Positions 51,156 to 60,397 are shown, counted from the stretch's first letter. The stretch is 64,000 nt of DNA from Thermococcus celer Vu 13 = JCM 8558 (GCF_002214365.1 NZ_CP014854.1:620001-684000), one strand, 5' to 3'. Notes: a model not told the origin generated them from the letters alone. A program made the numbers and translations.

Positions 51156-51872
51156 ATGAAAGAGGAAGCCCTTAAGGTTATAGAGGAGGTCCTGGCCTCA
51201 GGCAGGACCGCCCTCGTCGAGTACGAGGCGAAGCAGGTTCTCAAGGCTTACGGCCTTCCCGTTCCAAACGAGAAGCTCGCAAAGACCCTCGATGAGGCGC
51301 TCCGCTACGCGGAGGAGATAGGCTACCCCGTGGCGATGAAGCTCATGTCGCCCCAGATCCTGCACAAGAGCGACGCCAAGGTCGTTCTCCTCAACATTAA
51401 AAACCCCGAGGAGCTGAAGGAGAAGTGGGAGGTCATCCACGAGAACGCGCGCAGGTACAGGCCCGATGCGGAGATCCTGGGCGTTCTCATCGCGCCGATG
51501 CTCAGGGTCGGAAGGGAGGTCATCATAGGAGTCACCGAGGACCCGCAGTTCGGCCACGCTATAATGTTCGGCCTCGGCGGGATCTTCGTTGAGGTCCTCA
51601 AGGACGTCACCTTCCGCATAGTGCCGATAACCGAACGTGACGCCAGGAAGATGATACGGGAGATAAAGAGCTACCCGATTTTAGCGGGAGCGCGCGGCGA
51701 GGAGCCGGCCGACATAGACGCCATAGTCGACCTCCTCCTCAAGGTCAGCGAGCTCGTCGACGACCTCGACGAGTACATAAAGGAGATGGACCTCAACCCG
51801 GTCTTCGTCTACGAGAAGGGCAGGGGCGCGGTCGTCGTTGACGCGAGGATAATCCTGAAGGCGTCTCAGTGA
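51156..51872 (+). CDS. ADP-forming acyl-CoA synthetase, beta subunit
   Basis: A 238-residue subunit with an ATP-grasp fold that moves phosphate between the histidine of the alpha subunit and ADP. Signatures: KAYGLPVPNEKLAKTLDEAL, YPVAMKLMSPQILHKSDAKVV, GREVIIGVTEDPQFGHAIMFGLGGIFVEVLKDV and EMDLNPVFVYEKG. GGTGGTGGTATC supports ATG 51156. In many Thermococcales isoenzymes alpha and beta lie apart; here they are adjacent and co-transcribed. Confidence 0.92.
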   Translation: MKEEALKVIEEVLASGRTALVEYEAKQVLKAYGLPVPNEKLAKTLDEALRYAEEIGYPVAMKLMSPQILHKSDAKVVLLNIKNPEELKEKWEVIHENARRYRPDAEILGVLIAPMLRVGREVIIGVTEDPQFGHAIMFGLGGIFVEVLKDVTFRIVPITERDARKMIREIKSYPILAGARGEEPADIDAIVDLLLKVSELVDDLDEYIKEMDLNPVFVYEKGRGAVVVDARIILKASQ

Positions 51873-51947
51873 CTTTCTTTTTCAAATTTGTCCCTAACAG
51901 CCGATCCTGGAATTTGAGGATTTGAATGGATGGGACGAGTGATCAAC

Positions 51948-52289
51948 TCACTCCTCACCCGCTTTTTCGGATTCGGCCTCCTCTTGCTCCTTCACGACGG
52001 CCCTGATGTAGCCCATGATGTCGTGGAGTATAAGGAAGCTTACCACAACCTCAACCAGGGCGAATAGGTTGCCAGCCATCAGGAACAGGAGGGTGAAGAA
52101 GAACGTGATGGCCGCGTATATCAGGGCGACCTTGATGGCGGTCTTGTTCTCCATCCCAACACCGTAGGCGAGCCCCATGTTGAAGATGGCGAATGTAAGA
52201 TAAACGGGAGAGCTCAGGTAGTAGGCGTAGTAGAGGAACATGAAGCCGCTGAGGGAGAGGAGAAAAGGGGAGATCCTGAGCCGTTTCAT
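51948..52289 (-). CDS. Small membrane protein, four helices, acidic tail
   Basis: A 113-residue protein with hydrophobic segments near 9-25, 29-45, 52-72 and 74-92 and a charged tail (VKEQEEAESEKAGEE). The start ATG 52289 overlaps the stop of the cysteine synthase-like gene by four bases, so it is translated with it. No family is recognised. The coupling is the only functional hint. Confidence 0.6.
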   Translation of the reverse strand: MKRLRISPFLLSLSGFMFLYYAYYLSSPVYLTFAIFNMGLAYGVGMENKTAIKVALIYAAITFFFTLLFLMAGNLFALVEVVVSFLILHDIMGYIRAVVKEQEEAESEKAGEE

Positions 52290-53189
52290 ACCATCCCCAG
52301 GTAACCCTCAAAGACCTCCACGTATTTAAACCCATCGTCCGGGAAGATCAGGACATGGGTTCCCTCCCCGAGCCCGTCCATGACTTTCTCGAATGCCCTG
52401 ACAACCGCCCCAGAGCTCAATCCTATAAGAAGCCCGTCCCTGCGTGCGACTTTAACTGCACCCTCAATGGCTTCCTTCTTCGTAACCTCGACCACCTCAT
52501 CAATCTCCACCTGGAAGAACCACTTTGGCTTCGTTTCAAGACGCTTTATGCCCGGTATCTTCTCGCCCTTTGCCGGGACAACACCGATAATCTGAGTGTC
52601 GTAGCGCTCTTTGAAGTACTTCGCCAGCCCTCCGATGTGGCCCGAAGTTCCTATTCCCGCTATTATTGCTTTGGGCTTCTTTCCAATGCTCTTAAGCTGC
52701 TCGTCTATTTCCCTGGCCGTGTACATATAGTGGGCCTCGAAGTTGTCGTCATTCTCAAACTGGTTCAGGTTCACGGCTCCCGCCTTTCTTGCCTCCTCCA
52801 CGACATAGCTCACCATTGTGGGGTCTATCGTCTCAAAATCTGTCCTGACGACCTCGGCACCCAGGACACCAAGCAAAACTTCCGTGGTCTTTGGCGTGGG
52901 CTTCGGCAGGTACGCCCTAAACCCGATTCCAAAGACGTTGCTCAGGGCCGCCATGGAGATCCCGACGTTGCCGGAAGTTGCCTCAAAAAGCCGCTTCGTG
53001 CCGTTGATGTCTCCACGCTTCAGGGCGTTCATGAGCATGTTAAAAACGGTTCTGTCCTTTATGCTCCTGCTGAAGGGGTTAAAGAACTCCAGCTTGGCAA
53101 AATACATCCCCCCTCTCGGCCGAAAGCTTAACCAGGGGGGTGGGTTTGTACATCTCGAAAAGCTCGAGGGTGCTGTTGAACACGTTCAT
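52286..53189 (-). pseudogene. Cysteine synthase-like PLP enzyme gene with one-base frameshift
   Basis: Fold-type II PLP enzyme of the cysteine/O-phosphoserine sulfhydrylase group. The N-terminus is read from ATG 53189 (after GGTGATGG): MNVFNSTLELFEMYKPTPLV..., with the family TPLVKL motif, and breaks at a run of six G (minus strand, 53108-53113). One base fewer would join it to the main frame MYFAKLEFFNPFSRSIKDR, which holds the PLP lysine (SIKDR), the SGNVG phosphate site and GTSGHIGGL. Joined length is about 300 residues, normal for the family. Either a sequencing error in the homopolymer, a true disruption, or slippage. The downstream membrane gene overlaps its stop by four bases. Confidence 0.8.
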
Positions 53190-53199
53190 TTGCCATCAC

Positions 53200-53580
53200 C
53201 GGGAGTTGCTTGGGTGACACATTTAAAAGCCTTCCGTAAACGTTCAGTTATGGACAAAATTGTATAATCAAAGGAGGCCTTCCTCCGCAACCTCTCCCTT
53301 ATCCTCTCGAACTCCCCTGACCACGGGGTGCCCCGGCACGAAGGGACACGTTCCTCGAGCTCAACGCTTATATCGAACGTCCCTATGTCCTGCAATCCTC
53401 ACTATCTCCTCCTTGTCCAGCCCAATGACCGGCCCGAGGATTGGTAAATCGCTCACGGCGCTTATTATGTGGCGGGTTACGAGGGTCTGTGAGACCACCT
53501 GACCGGGGGAATCACCGGTGATTATCGCCATCGCCCCCATACGGTGCGCCACCCTGCAAGCTTTCCACGACCCTTATGGT
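53200..53580 (-). pseudogene. Decayed ThiI C-terminal fragment
   Basis: Two frames together match the C-terminal third of ThiI encoded nearby at 54195-55337. First piece (about 53398-53575): KACRVAHRMGAMAIITGDSP then GQVVSQTL and VSDLPILGPVIGLDKEEIVRIA, against ThiI VMGDSLGQVASQTL and ATDLPVYRPLIGMDKEEIVAIA. Second piece, one base shifted (to about 53230): QDIGTFDISVELEERVP, against RIGTFELSILPEDEIDYIP. The THUMP and PP-loop parts are gone. It is therefore a frameshifted, truncated relic of a ThiI-type gene, diverged from the intact copy rather than a recent duplicate. Confidence 0.85.
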
Positions 53581-53618
53581 TGAAAAAACGGGAAATGATA
53601 TAGGAAGGTTTCCTGAAC

Positions 53619-54173
53619 TCAGGGTTTGAAACCACGGAGTTCGAGCAGGCCCACGTAGACGAACCACGCCATTATCGTGGCGGCCCCCACGAGCTCCGGA
53701 ATCGCCAGACCCCTGAAGATCCTCGCTTTAACAAGGTACAGCATCAGGGCGAAGGTTACGACCGCCAGAACGGACCAGAGATAGCCCACCGATAGACCCC
53801 TGGCCCCCAGTTTTACACCGACGATCGCGATATCGGCCAGTGCGAGAACGTAGAAGAGCACCGCCGACGGCCCGTGGGGCGCGTACTCCTCGGGGAAAAC
53901 GCCCACGAGGAACAGAAAGACCATCGCGAGGGGCATTGCGTAACTCAAACCGTTCCTGAGGGCGCCGACCGCCGCGATGAAGCCCAGGATCGCCAAAATC
54001 ATCAGGAAGCCGTTGAAGTAGTGGTTAACCGGGTTCCCTATCGACCCCATGTCGCTCAGGGCGTTTTCCGTGAAGGAGAACCACGGGTTCCGGCTCAGGA
54101 CGATGGCCAGCCCCAGGATGAAGATAATTGGAAAGGACAGGCTTACGTAAGCCGACAGCCTCGTGAGGTCCAT
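53619..54173 (-). CDS. DUF998 family membrane protein
   Basis: A 184-residue membrane protein with six helices matching DUF998: SLSFPIIFILGLAIVLSRNPWFSFTENALSDMG, IGNPVNHYFNGFLMILAILGF, GVFPEEYAPHGPSAVLFYVLALADI. Function unknown; the conserved ALSDMG and EEYAPHG loops face the outside. GGTGGTTCC supports ATG 54173. It starts 21 bases after thiI and probably shares its transcript. Confidence 0.85.
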   Translation of the reverse strand: MDLTRLSAYVSLSFPIIFILGLAIVLSRNPWFSFTENALSDMGSIGNPVNHYFNGFLMILAILGFIAAVGALRNGLSYAMPLAMVFLFLVGVFPEEYAPHGPSAVLFYVLALADIAIVGVKLGARGLSVGYLWSVLAVVTFALMLYLVKARIFRGLAIPELVGAATIMAWFVYVGLLELRGFKP

Positions 54174-54194
54174 GGAACCACCCCCTTTGTGAAC

Positions 54195-55337
54195 TTAGCA
54201 TCCCCTTTGCTTTGGCTCCTCCCCGAAGACCGCCCGATAGATCTTCCTGAACTCCTCCCAGGAGCCCCTTATGACGGGGTGCTTCGGGATGTAATCTATC
54301 TCGTCCTCGGGAAGGATGGAGAGCTCGAACGTGCCTATCCTCTTGGCTATGGCCACTATCTCCTCCTTGTCCATCCCTATGAGGGGCCGGTAAACCGGCA
54401 GATCGGTCGCCTGGCTGACGATGTACATGTTCTCGAGGGTCTGCGAGGCCACCTGACCGAGGGAGTCGCCCATGACGACCCCTTTGGCCCCGAACTCCTT
54501 AGCTATTCTGTCAGCGTGCCTCACCATCATGTACTTGCAGAGAACGCAGGTGTACTTCTCCTTCTTCATCTCCCTGAGTTTCTGGACGATCCTATCGCGC
54601 TCCCCCGGTTTAACCACTATCAGCTCGGCCTTGCCACCGTAGCCGTACCTCTTCAGCTGGTTCCAGATCTTCCTTACCTTCTCAAGGGTCTTCTCGCCGT
54701 TGTAGATGTGAACAGGGATGACCTCGACGCCGCGCTTCATCATGAGGAAGGCCGCAACCGGCGAGTCTATCCCGCCGCTGAGTAAGGCGACGACCTTTCC
54801 CTGCGTCCCTATCGGAAGACCGCCCCAGCCCTGAACTTTATCGACGAAGACGTAGGCTTTTCCCTCCATGAGCTCAACGCCCACCTCTATATCGTAGTCG
54901 TGCAGATCTACCTCACCCTCCTCGTTCTCGAGGATGTACTCGCCGACCTTCGCCTGGATTTCGGGGCTCTTGAGCGGGAACTCCTTGGTTATCCTCCTCG
55001 CAGTGACGCGGAACCTCGGCCTTTCGATCCCCAATTCGCGCTTTTTCCTCCTGAAGAGCCTGAGGGCAATTTTGTTTATCTTGTCAAGGCTGGCGTCGAC
55101 CTCCATGGCCGGGGAGAGTGAAACTATCCCGAAGACCCTCTTGAGGGTTTCAACGGCCTTTTCCGGCTCGTTCGTCCTCACCAGGACCCTGCCGTGCTTC
55201 GCCTCGACCTTTTTAAACCCCACCCCCTCGCTCACCAGGGCCTCGCGGATATTGTTCATGAGGATGTTCTCGAACCATCTCCTCGTCTGTCTTGCCTTAG
55301 TCCCTATCTCACCGTACCTGACCACCACAACGTTCAT
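54195..55337 (-). CDS. thiI: tRNA 4-thiouridine synthetase ThiI
   Basis: A 380-residue enzyme that activates U8 of tRNA by adenylation for sulfur insertion. N-terminal ferredoxin-like and THUMP domains (about 1-170, with FRVTARRITKEFPLKSPEIQAKVG) precede the PP-loop ATPase (ALLSGGIDSPVAAFLM near 185). Cysteines in the YTCVLCKYMM segment could take part in sulfur transfer, as in archaeal ThiI that lacks a rhodanese domain; none is present here. GGGGTGAGAGC supports ATG 55337. Five bases before it ends the gene for a small membrane protein. A decayed relative lies 0.6 kb away. Confidence 0.95.
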   Translation of the reverse strand: MNVVVVRYGEIGTKARQTRRWFENILMNNIREALVSEGVGFKKVEAKHGRVLVRTNEPEKAVETLKRVFGIVSLSPAMEVDASLDKINKIALRLFRRKKRELGIERPRFRVTARRITKEFPLKSPEIQAKVGEYILENEEGEVDLHDYDIEVGVELMEGKAYVFVDKVQGWGGLPIGTQGKVVALLSGGIDSPVAAFLMMKRGVEVIPVHIYNGEKTLEKVRKIWNQLKRYGYGGKAELIVVKPGERDRIVQKLREMKKEKYTCVLCKYMMVRHADRIAKEFGAKGVVMGDSLGQVASQTLENMYIVSQATDLPVYRPLIGMDKEEIVAIAKRIGTFELSILPEDEIDYIPKHPVIRGSWEEFRKIYRAVFGEEPKQRGC

Positions 55338-55341
55338 GCTC

Positions 55342-55668
55342 TCACCCCATCACGTGCGGAACCTTGATGACTATCTCCACGTACTTCTGGATGACGACGT
55401 AGAGGACCACGGATATCAAGTATGACGACAGGAGGATGAGCTCGTTCATCTCGAATATGTGGGCCGCTATGGCCTTCGCCCTTGGCGTCGCATCCACTAT
55501 GGCGCGCATGTACTTCCCTTTGAGCCAGTGGTTAATCTGAATCGCCAGGATTAGGAGGAGCACCCCGGCCAGGCCCCACATCTTTCCCAGGGCCAGCATG
55601 AGGAACAGCGTCGACGCCACTATCACCCAGCCGCCGATGACGCCGAGGAGTATCACGAACTCTATCAT
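55342..55668 (-). CDS. Small membrane protein, three helices
   Basis: A 108-residue protein (MIEFVILLGVIGGWVIVAST...). Hydrophobic segments near 2-22, 24-45 and 78-100 surround a basic loop (HWLKGKYMRAIVDATPRAKAI). GGTGGAAGG supports ATG 55668, so the long upstream extension of the frame is not used. It lies five bases before thiI on the same strand. No family is recognised. Confidence 0.6.
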   Translation of the reverse strand: MIEFVILLGVIGGWVIVASTLFLMLALGKMWGLAGVLLLILAIQINHWLKGKYMRAIVDATPRAKAIAAHIFEMNELILLSSYLISVVLYVVIQKYVEIVIKVPHVMG

Positions 55669-55708
55669 CCTTCCACCGGTTGGGGTTGGAGAGAGAGGAT
55701 AAAAAGGT

Positions 55709-56317
55709 TTAGATGAACCTGGTGACCTCTTCGAAGGTCTTTCTCCTTTTTCTGGGACGGGGTTCGGCACGCGGGTACCCCACCGGGATGACCCCGACGA
55801 GGTAGTGGTTCTCATCGAGCCCGGCCAGCTTCCTGACTTCCCCCTCTATCCCGGGGAGGCTGGTAACGCCGATGTAAACCGTCCCAAGCCCCAGCTCCAC
55901 AGCCCTGAGCATGAGGTTCTGGATGGCCATGGCGGCGCTCTCGACGCTCCATATGAATTCGAGTTCGTCAAATTCCTCCCCCGGAAGGAACCTAACGCGC
56001 CTGTCGATGAAGACGGCTATGTAAACCGGGGCCCTGAACATGCCTTCCTCGTATATTCTTTTCCCGAGCTTCGCTATCTTCTCCTCCGGCAGGTTCACGG
56101 CGCGGTAGTAGGCCTCCATGCCCTTTGCTATGAGGTTATACAGCTTTTCCCTGGCCTCCTCGCTCCTGAAAACCACGAAGAGCCAGTTCTCCAGACCGCT
56201 CGCGGTTGGGGCCCTTACCGCGGCGTTAATCAGTGACTTCACCTGCTCATCTGAAACGTCCCTCCCTGAGAAATACCTGATCGAGGTTCTCCCGAATATC
56301 GCGTCGTCCAGTTCCAC
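55709..56317 (-). CDS. Nitroreductase family protein
   Basis: A 202-residue flavoprotein. FGRTSIRYFSGRDVSDEQVKSLINAAVRAPTASGLENWLFVVF is the FMN-binding start of the family and GLGTVYIGV the later FMN loop. It probably uses NAD(P)H to reduce nitro compounds, quinones or flavins in the cytoplasm; a real substrate is unknown. It has a GTG start (56317) after GGTGAT. It is divergent from the maleate isomerase-like gene with about 95 bases between. Confidence 0.88.
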   Translation of the reverse strand: MELDDAIFGRTSIRYFSGRDVSDEQVKSLINAAVRAPTASGLENWLFVVFRSEEAREKLYNLIAKGMEAYYRAVNLPEEKIAKLGKRIYEEGMFRAPVYIAVFIDRRVRFLPGEEFDELEFIWSVESAAMAIQNLMLRAVELGLGTVYIGVTSLPGIEGEVRKLAGLDENHYLVGVIPVGYPRAEPRPRKRRKTFEEVTRFI

Positions 56318-56412
56318 GCTATCACCGCGGGTTATTCCTCGGGACACTTAATGAGCTTTTCCGAAACCAAAGGTTTAAGAGAATCCAGGAGTAATCCCCA
56401 GGAGGTGAAAAC

Positions 56413-57126
56413 ATGTACGGATGGAGAGGCAGGCTCGGACTCATAGTTCCATCCTCCAACACCACGATGGAGATGGAGCTTCACTCGGTTCTTCCGGAGG
56501 GGGTCTCGCTCCACACCGCGAGGGTTCCGCTCGGCAACGTCACGGAGGAGGAGCTCGTGAAGATGAACACCTTCGCGGTCGAGGCGGCGAAGCTCCTCCG
56601 CGATGCGGGCGTCGAGCTCATACTCTACGGGTGCACCAGCGGGTCGTTCATAGGTGGAAAGGACTACGAGAAGGAACTCGAGGCGAGGATCGAGGAAGAG
56701 GTTAACGTTCCTGTCGTGAGCACGAGCACCGCCGTCGTCGAGGCCCTCAGGATACTCGACGCGAGGGATGTACTCGTTGTAACACCCTACACGGATGAGA
56801 TAAACCAACGGGAGAGGGAGTTCCTCGAGGCGAACGAGTTCAACGTGTTAGACATACGCGGGCTCGGGATCGAGGACAACACCAGAATCGGAAAGCTTGA
56901 ACCTCATGAAGCCTACCGCCTCGCCAAGGCGAGCTTCATGGACGAAGCAGAGGCGATCTTCATCAGCTGCACCAACCTGAGGACGTTCGAGATAATCGAG
57001 CCCCTCGAGGAGGACCTCGGCGTCCCGGTCGTCACGAGCAACCAGGCGTCGCTCTGGCTTGCCTTGAGGCAGATGGACGTCATGGAGAGGATTCCGGGCC
57101 TTGGAAGGCTCTTCACGGAGTTCTGA
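56413..57126 (+). CDS. Maleate isomerase/Asp-Glu racemase superfamily protein
   Basis: A 237-residue cytoplasmic enzyme. The start RLGLIVPSSNTTMEMEL is typical of maleate cis-trans isomerases and arylmalonate decarboxylases. Two catalytic cysteines are placed as expected: ILYGCTSGSFIGG (near 76) and AIFISCTNLRTFEII (near 190), and VTSNQASLWLALR closes the family pattern. Substrate is unknown: maleate, malonates or hydantoins are all possible. GGAGGTG supports ATG 56413. Confidence 0.87.
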   Translation: MYGWRGRLGLIVPSSNTTMEMELHSVLPEGVSLHTARVPLGNVTEEELVKMNTFAVEAAKLLRDAGVELILYGCTSGSFIGGKDYEKELEARIEEEVNVPVVSTSTAVVEALRILDARDVLVVTPYTDEINQREREFLEANEFNVLDIRGLGIEDNTRIGKLEPHEAYRLAKASFMDEAEAIFISCTNLRTFEIIEPLEEDLGVPVVTSNQASLWLALRQMDVMERIPGLGRLFTEF

Positions 57127-57190
57127 GCCTTTGATGTTTTATCGATATCTCCGAAACCCTTTTAAGAACCCCTGCCGTCTCTCACCTGTT

Positions 57191-57207
57191 AGTCACTTAG
57201 GGTGATA
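57191..57207 (+). promoter_or_regulatory. Glycolytic-motif-like site downstream of the pfk TATA box
   Basis: AGTCAC-TTAGG-GTGATA matches TATCAC-N5-GTGATA in 10 of 12 defined bases and lies about 30 bases after the BRE/TATA (CCGAAACCCTTTTAAG, 57151-57166), at the expected transcription start and overlapping the ribosome site of the gene. In Thermococcus the Tgr/TrmBL1 regulator represses glycolytic genes from this position. Part of the match (GGTGATA) is also the Shine-Dalgarno region, so the left half is the independent evidence. Confidence 0.6.
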
Positions 57208-57210
57208 CAA

Positions 57211-58590
57211 ATGAGGCTCCTCGACGAGGCGAGGGAACTCTCGATGTACACCGCGTACAACACGAACGTGGACGCGATAACCTACCTCAACGGAGAGACC
57301 GTGCAGAGGCTCATCGACGAGTTCGGGGCCGATGCGGTCAGGAGAAGAATGGAGGAGTATCCAAGGGAGATAGACGAGCCCCTTGACTTCGTAGCGAGAC
57401 TGGTTCACGCGCTGAAGACGGGCAAGCCCATGGCGGTTCCGCTCGTCAACGAGGAGCTCCACGGCTGGTTCGATTCCCATTTCAACTACGACGTCGAGAG
57501 GATGGGCGGTCAGGCGGGCATAATAGCCAACATCCTGGCGAACCTCGATTTCAGGAAGGTTATCGTCTACACGCCCCACCTCGCGAGGAAGCAGGCCGAG
57601 ATGTTCGTGGATAAGCCGAACCTCCTCTACCCCGTCGTCGAGGACGGAAGGCTAACCTTCAAACACCCGCGCGAGGCATACCGCGAGGGGGATCCGCTCA
57701 AGGTGAACCGCATCTTCGAGTTCCGCGCCGGGACGAGGTTCAAACTCGGGAACGAGACGGTCGAGGTTCCCTTCTCCGGGAGGTTCATAGTGGCCGCGAG
57801 GTTCGAGAGCATAAGGATATACACCGAGCCCGAGCTGAAGCCCTTCCTGCCGGAGATAGGCCTCGAGGTCGATGGTGCGATTCTCTCGGGCTATCAGGGC
57901 ATAAAGCTACGCTATTCCGACGGGAAGGACGCCAACCACTACCTGAGGGAGGCTAAGAAGGACATCCTCCTGCTCAAGCGCGAGAAGGACGTCAAGGTTC
58001 ACCTCGAGTTCGCCTCGATACAGAACCGCGAGCTCAGGAAGAAGGTCATCTACAACCTCTTCCCTCTGGTGGACAGCGTCGGCATGGACGAGGCGGAGAT
58101 AGCCCACGTCCTCAACGCCCTCGGTTACTCCAAGCTCGCGGACAGGATATTCACCTACAACCGCATAGAGGACACGGTTCTCGGCGGCAAGATCCTGGTT
58201 GACGAGATGAACCTCGAGGTGCTCCAGATACACACGATTTACTACATCATGTACATCACCCACTCGGACAACCCGCTGAGCGAGGACGAGCTGAGGAGCA
58301 GTCTCGAGCTCGCGACGACCCTTGCCGCCTCCCGCGCCTCCCTCGGCGACCTCAGGAGCCCGGAGGACGTAAGGGTCGGGATGAACGTCCCCTACAACGA
58401 GCACGGCGAGTTCGTGAAGCTCCGCTTCGAGGAGGCGAAGAGGCGGTTGAGGACGAGGGAGTACAAGGTCGTTATAATCCCGACGAGGCTCGTCAAGAAC
58501 CCGGTCTCGACCGTCGGCCTTGGAGACACCATCTCCACCGGGGCGTTCACGAGCTACCTCGCGATGCTGAGGAAGAAGGGCGCGCTGTGA
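57211..58590 (+). CDS. pfkC: ADP-dependent phosphofructokinase
   Basis: A 459-residue glycolytic kinase of the modified Embden-Meyerhof pathway that phosphorylates fructose 6-phosphate with ADP. It follows Pyrococcus ADP-PFK almost throughout: MYTAYNTNVDAI, GGQAGIIANILANL, IYNLFPLVDSVGMDEAEI and the catalytic GLGDTIS near 434 with its Asp; this distinguishes it from ADP-glucokinase. Start ATG 57211 follows GGTGATAC. The regulator motif overlapping this site predicts repression in the absence of sugar. Monocistronic. Confidence 0.94.
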   Translation: MRLLDEARELSMYTAYNTNVDAITYLNGETVQRLIDEFGADAVRRRMEEYPREIDEPLDFVARLVHALKTGKPMAVPLVNEELHGWFDSHFNYDVERMGGQAGIIANILANLDFRKVIVYTPHLARKQAEMFVDKPNLLYPVVEDGRLTFKHPREAYREGDPLKVNRIFEFRAGTRFKLGNETVEVPFSGRFIVAARFESIRIYTEPELKPFLPEIGLEVDGAILSGYQGIKLRYSDGKDANHYLREAKKDILLLKREKDVKVHLEFASIQNRELRKKVIYNLFPLVDSVGMDEAEIAHVLNALGYSKLADRIFTYNRIEDTVLGGKILVDEMNLEVLQIHTIYYIMYITHSDNPLSEDELRSSLELATTLAASRASLGDLRSPEDVRVGMNVPYNEHGEFVKLRFEEAKRRLRTREYKVVIIPTRLVKNPVSTVGLGDTISTGAFTSYLAMLRKKGAL

Positions 58591-58656
58591 TTTCTCCCCT
58601 GGATTTTTACCTTTGTCTCCTGTTCAGATTATTCAGAACCCATTATCGGGAATCCG

Positions 58657-59499
58657 TCACTCAATTAAGCCCTCCATCAGTCTCGCCTTCTCCTGGGCCT
58701 TCCTGAGGTGCTCGACGGTTACCTTGGTGTATATCTGCGTCGTCGAGAGGTTCGAGTGGCCGAGGAGCTCCTGGATGGCCCTTATGTCCACGCCGTTCTC
58801 GAGCATGTGGGTGGCGAAGCTGTGACGGAGGGTGTGGGGAGTCACCTTTACCCCCGCCTTTTCACCGTACCTCTTGAGGAGGTACCAGACGGTTTTGGTG
58901 GAGAGCCGATCCTTCCTCTCCCGCCTGTCCTCGACGATGAGGTACTCGCTGGGGTCGCTCCTCGTCTCGAGGTACGATTTTATCTCCTCCATCAGAAAAC
59001 CCGGAACGGGGATCATCCTGTCCTTCGCGCCCTTGCCGCCGCGGACGACTATGAGCGAGCGCTCGAAGTCGACGTCGGACCTCTTGAGGCTGCACAGCTC
59101 GCTCACCCTGAGCCCCGTCCCGTAGAGGAGGAGAAGTATAAGCCTGTCGCGCTTCTTCGTTGGTGGTATCACCGAGAGCAACCTTCTAACCTCTTCTTTG
59201 GTCAGGGCCTTCGGCAGGCTCCTCGGAACCTTTGGGGGTTTGAGCTTCTCAGCTTCGTCCTCGTGGCCCTCGAAACGGAAGTAGGAGCGCAACGCCTGGA
59301 CAACGAGGTTGAGGCTCCTGTTGGAGTAGCCCTCTCTCCTGAGTCTCGCCAGAAAACGGAGGGCGGAGCGGGCGTTGAGCTTTCCGCCCCACTCGAGGTA
59401 GCGCCTCACGTAGTAGGAGTACATCCTTATCGTGTTCGGGCTCTTCCCCTCGAGGTCGAGGTAGGTCTCGTACTCCTCAAGGGTCTCGTCGATGCCCAT
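58657..59499 (-). CDS. xerA: Tyrosine recombinase XerA
   Basis: A 280-residue site-specific recombinase for chromosome dimer resolution at dif. SAM-like N-terminal core-binding domain (1-95) and catalytic domain with Arg131 (GTGLRVSEL), Lys156 (GGKGAKDR), His222/Arg225 (HTLRHSF), His248 (LGHSN) and the nucleophile Tyr257 (QIYTKV). The upstream Toprim gene ends one base before its start, so both are one transcript. Only GTGAT precedes ATG 59499. Length is normal for archaeal XerA. No obvious dif site lies in the neighbouring spacer. Confidence 0.94.
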   Translation of the reverse strand: MGIDETLEEYETYLDLEGKSPNTIRMYSYYVRRYLEWGGKLNARSALRFLARLRREGYSNRSLNLVVQALRSYFRFEGHEDEAEKLKPPKVPRSLPKALTKEEVRRLLSVIPPTKKRDRLILLLLYGTGLRVSELCSLKRSDVDFERSLIVVRGGKGAKDRMIPVPGFLMEEIKSYLETRSDPSEYLIVEDRRERKDRLSTKTVWYLLKRYGEKAGVKVTPHTLRHSFATHMLENGVDIRAIQELLGHSNLSTTQIYTKVTVEHLRKAQEKARLMEGLIE

Positions 59500-59500
59500 A

Positions 59501-60397
59501 TCACAGTCCCTTCGGGAGTTCCTCGATGTCTTCGGGCCTTACCTCGGGGTTCTCCACTATATCCGGCCCCTCTCCAGCCTCCGGCTCAGGATTTTGTGGT
59601 TCCTCGGTTGGTGGCCTGGGCGGTTTCAGGGGCTCCTCCTTTATGACCCTGCTGAGGTACACGGTCTTGAGGAGCTCATCGACGAGCGCTTTGTCCTCGG
59701 CGAAGATGTAGCCCTGCCCCACTATCACCTTGCCGGCCAGACCGAGTCTCTCGACGGCCCTTCCGATGTATCCCTCATCGGGAACCGGCTCCGCCGGGAA
59801 GAGGGACTTCCAGGCTTCCTCAATTGTGTACACGTTCTTTGAATTCTCAAGGAGCGCCTTGAGCCCCTCGTTCTCCTCCTTCAGTTTCTCGTTTTCCTCC
59901 TTCAGCTCCTCGTGGGCCCTCAGGAGCGCGTCGTACTCCCCTCTGAGCTTTTTGTACTCCTCAACGAGACCATCGTAGCGTCCCTTGAGGTCGAGGAGCT
60001 GGTTTCTGAGCGCCATGTACTCCGGGAGTATCTGGAGGCTCTTCAGCCCGGCCCTGATGAGGGCGTTCTTCAGTTCCTTCCTCACGAGCTCGACGTCAAC
60101 GTGTTCCAGATCGTGGCCGAGGGGGAGCTTCATCCTCTCGACGTGCCCGACCATCTCCCCGAGCTCGCTGAACAGCCTCTCGGCAAGGTCCCTTCCAACC
60201 CGGTCGGCGTCGGTCGCTATTATCAGGAGGTCCGCACCGGCGGCCGCGCTCTTCGCTATCTCGATGTTAGTGGTCGGAATTATGGAGGAAATCGTTACGT
60301 TGTACTCGCTCCCAAGGGCCAGGCCCTGGAGGGCTTTGCTTACCACCTCAACGTCGCTCGCACCTTCGACGAGGATCCTAACATCAACTATGGTCAT
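59501..60397 (-). CDS. Toprim domain protein with coiled coil
   Basis: A 298-residue protein. The first 75 residues are a Toprim domain: [12 protein letters not shown] (Glu11) and [16 protein letters not shown] (Asp63 and Asp65), the metal-binding acids shared with primases, topoisomerases and OLD nucleases. A long coiled coil spans about 127-188 ([22 protein letters not shown]...), then a small domain and a Pro/Glu-rich tail (about 250-298). GGTGAT selects ATG 60397 rather than the ATG six bases upstream. It lies one base before xerA and 55 bases after sfsA on the same strand. Thermococcales homologues are annotated as hypothetical or toprim proteins; a role in DNA metabolism is inferred. 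Confidence 0.8.
   Translation of the reverse strand: MTIVDVRILVEGASDVEVVSKALQGLALGSEYNVTISSIIPTTNIEIAKSAAAGADLLIIATDADRVGRDLAERLFSELGEMVGHVERMKLPLGHDLEHVDVELVRKELKNALIRAGLKSLQILPEYMALRNQLLDLKGRYDGLVEEYKKLRGEYDALLRAHEELKEENEKLKEENEGLKALLENSKNVYTIEEAWKSLFPAEPVPDEGYIGRAVERLGLAGKVIVGQGYIFAEDKALVDELLKTVYLSRVIKEEPLKPPRPPTEEPQNPEPEAGEGPDIVENPEVRPEDIEELPKGL

Noticed and set aside
57211-58590. ADP-dependent glucokinase
   Set aside because: The whole sequence tracks Pyrococcus ADP-phosphofructokinase, including MYTAYNTNVDAI and the YPREIDEPLDFVARLVH segment.
58591-58656. dif site next to xerA
   Set aside because: No 28-base near-palindrome with a spaced pair of XerA arms is visible in the spacer.
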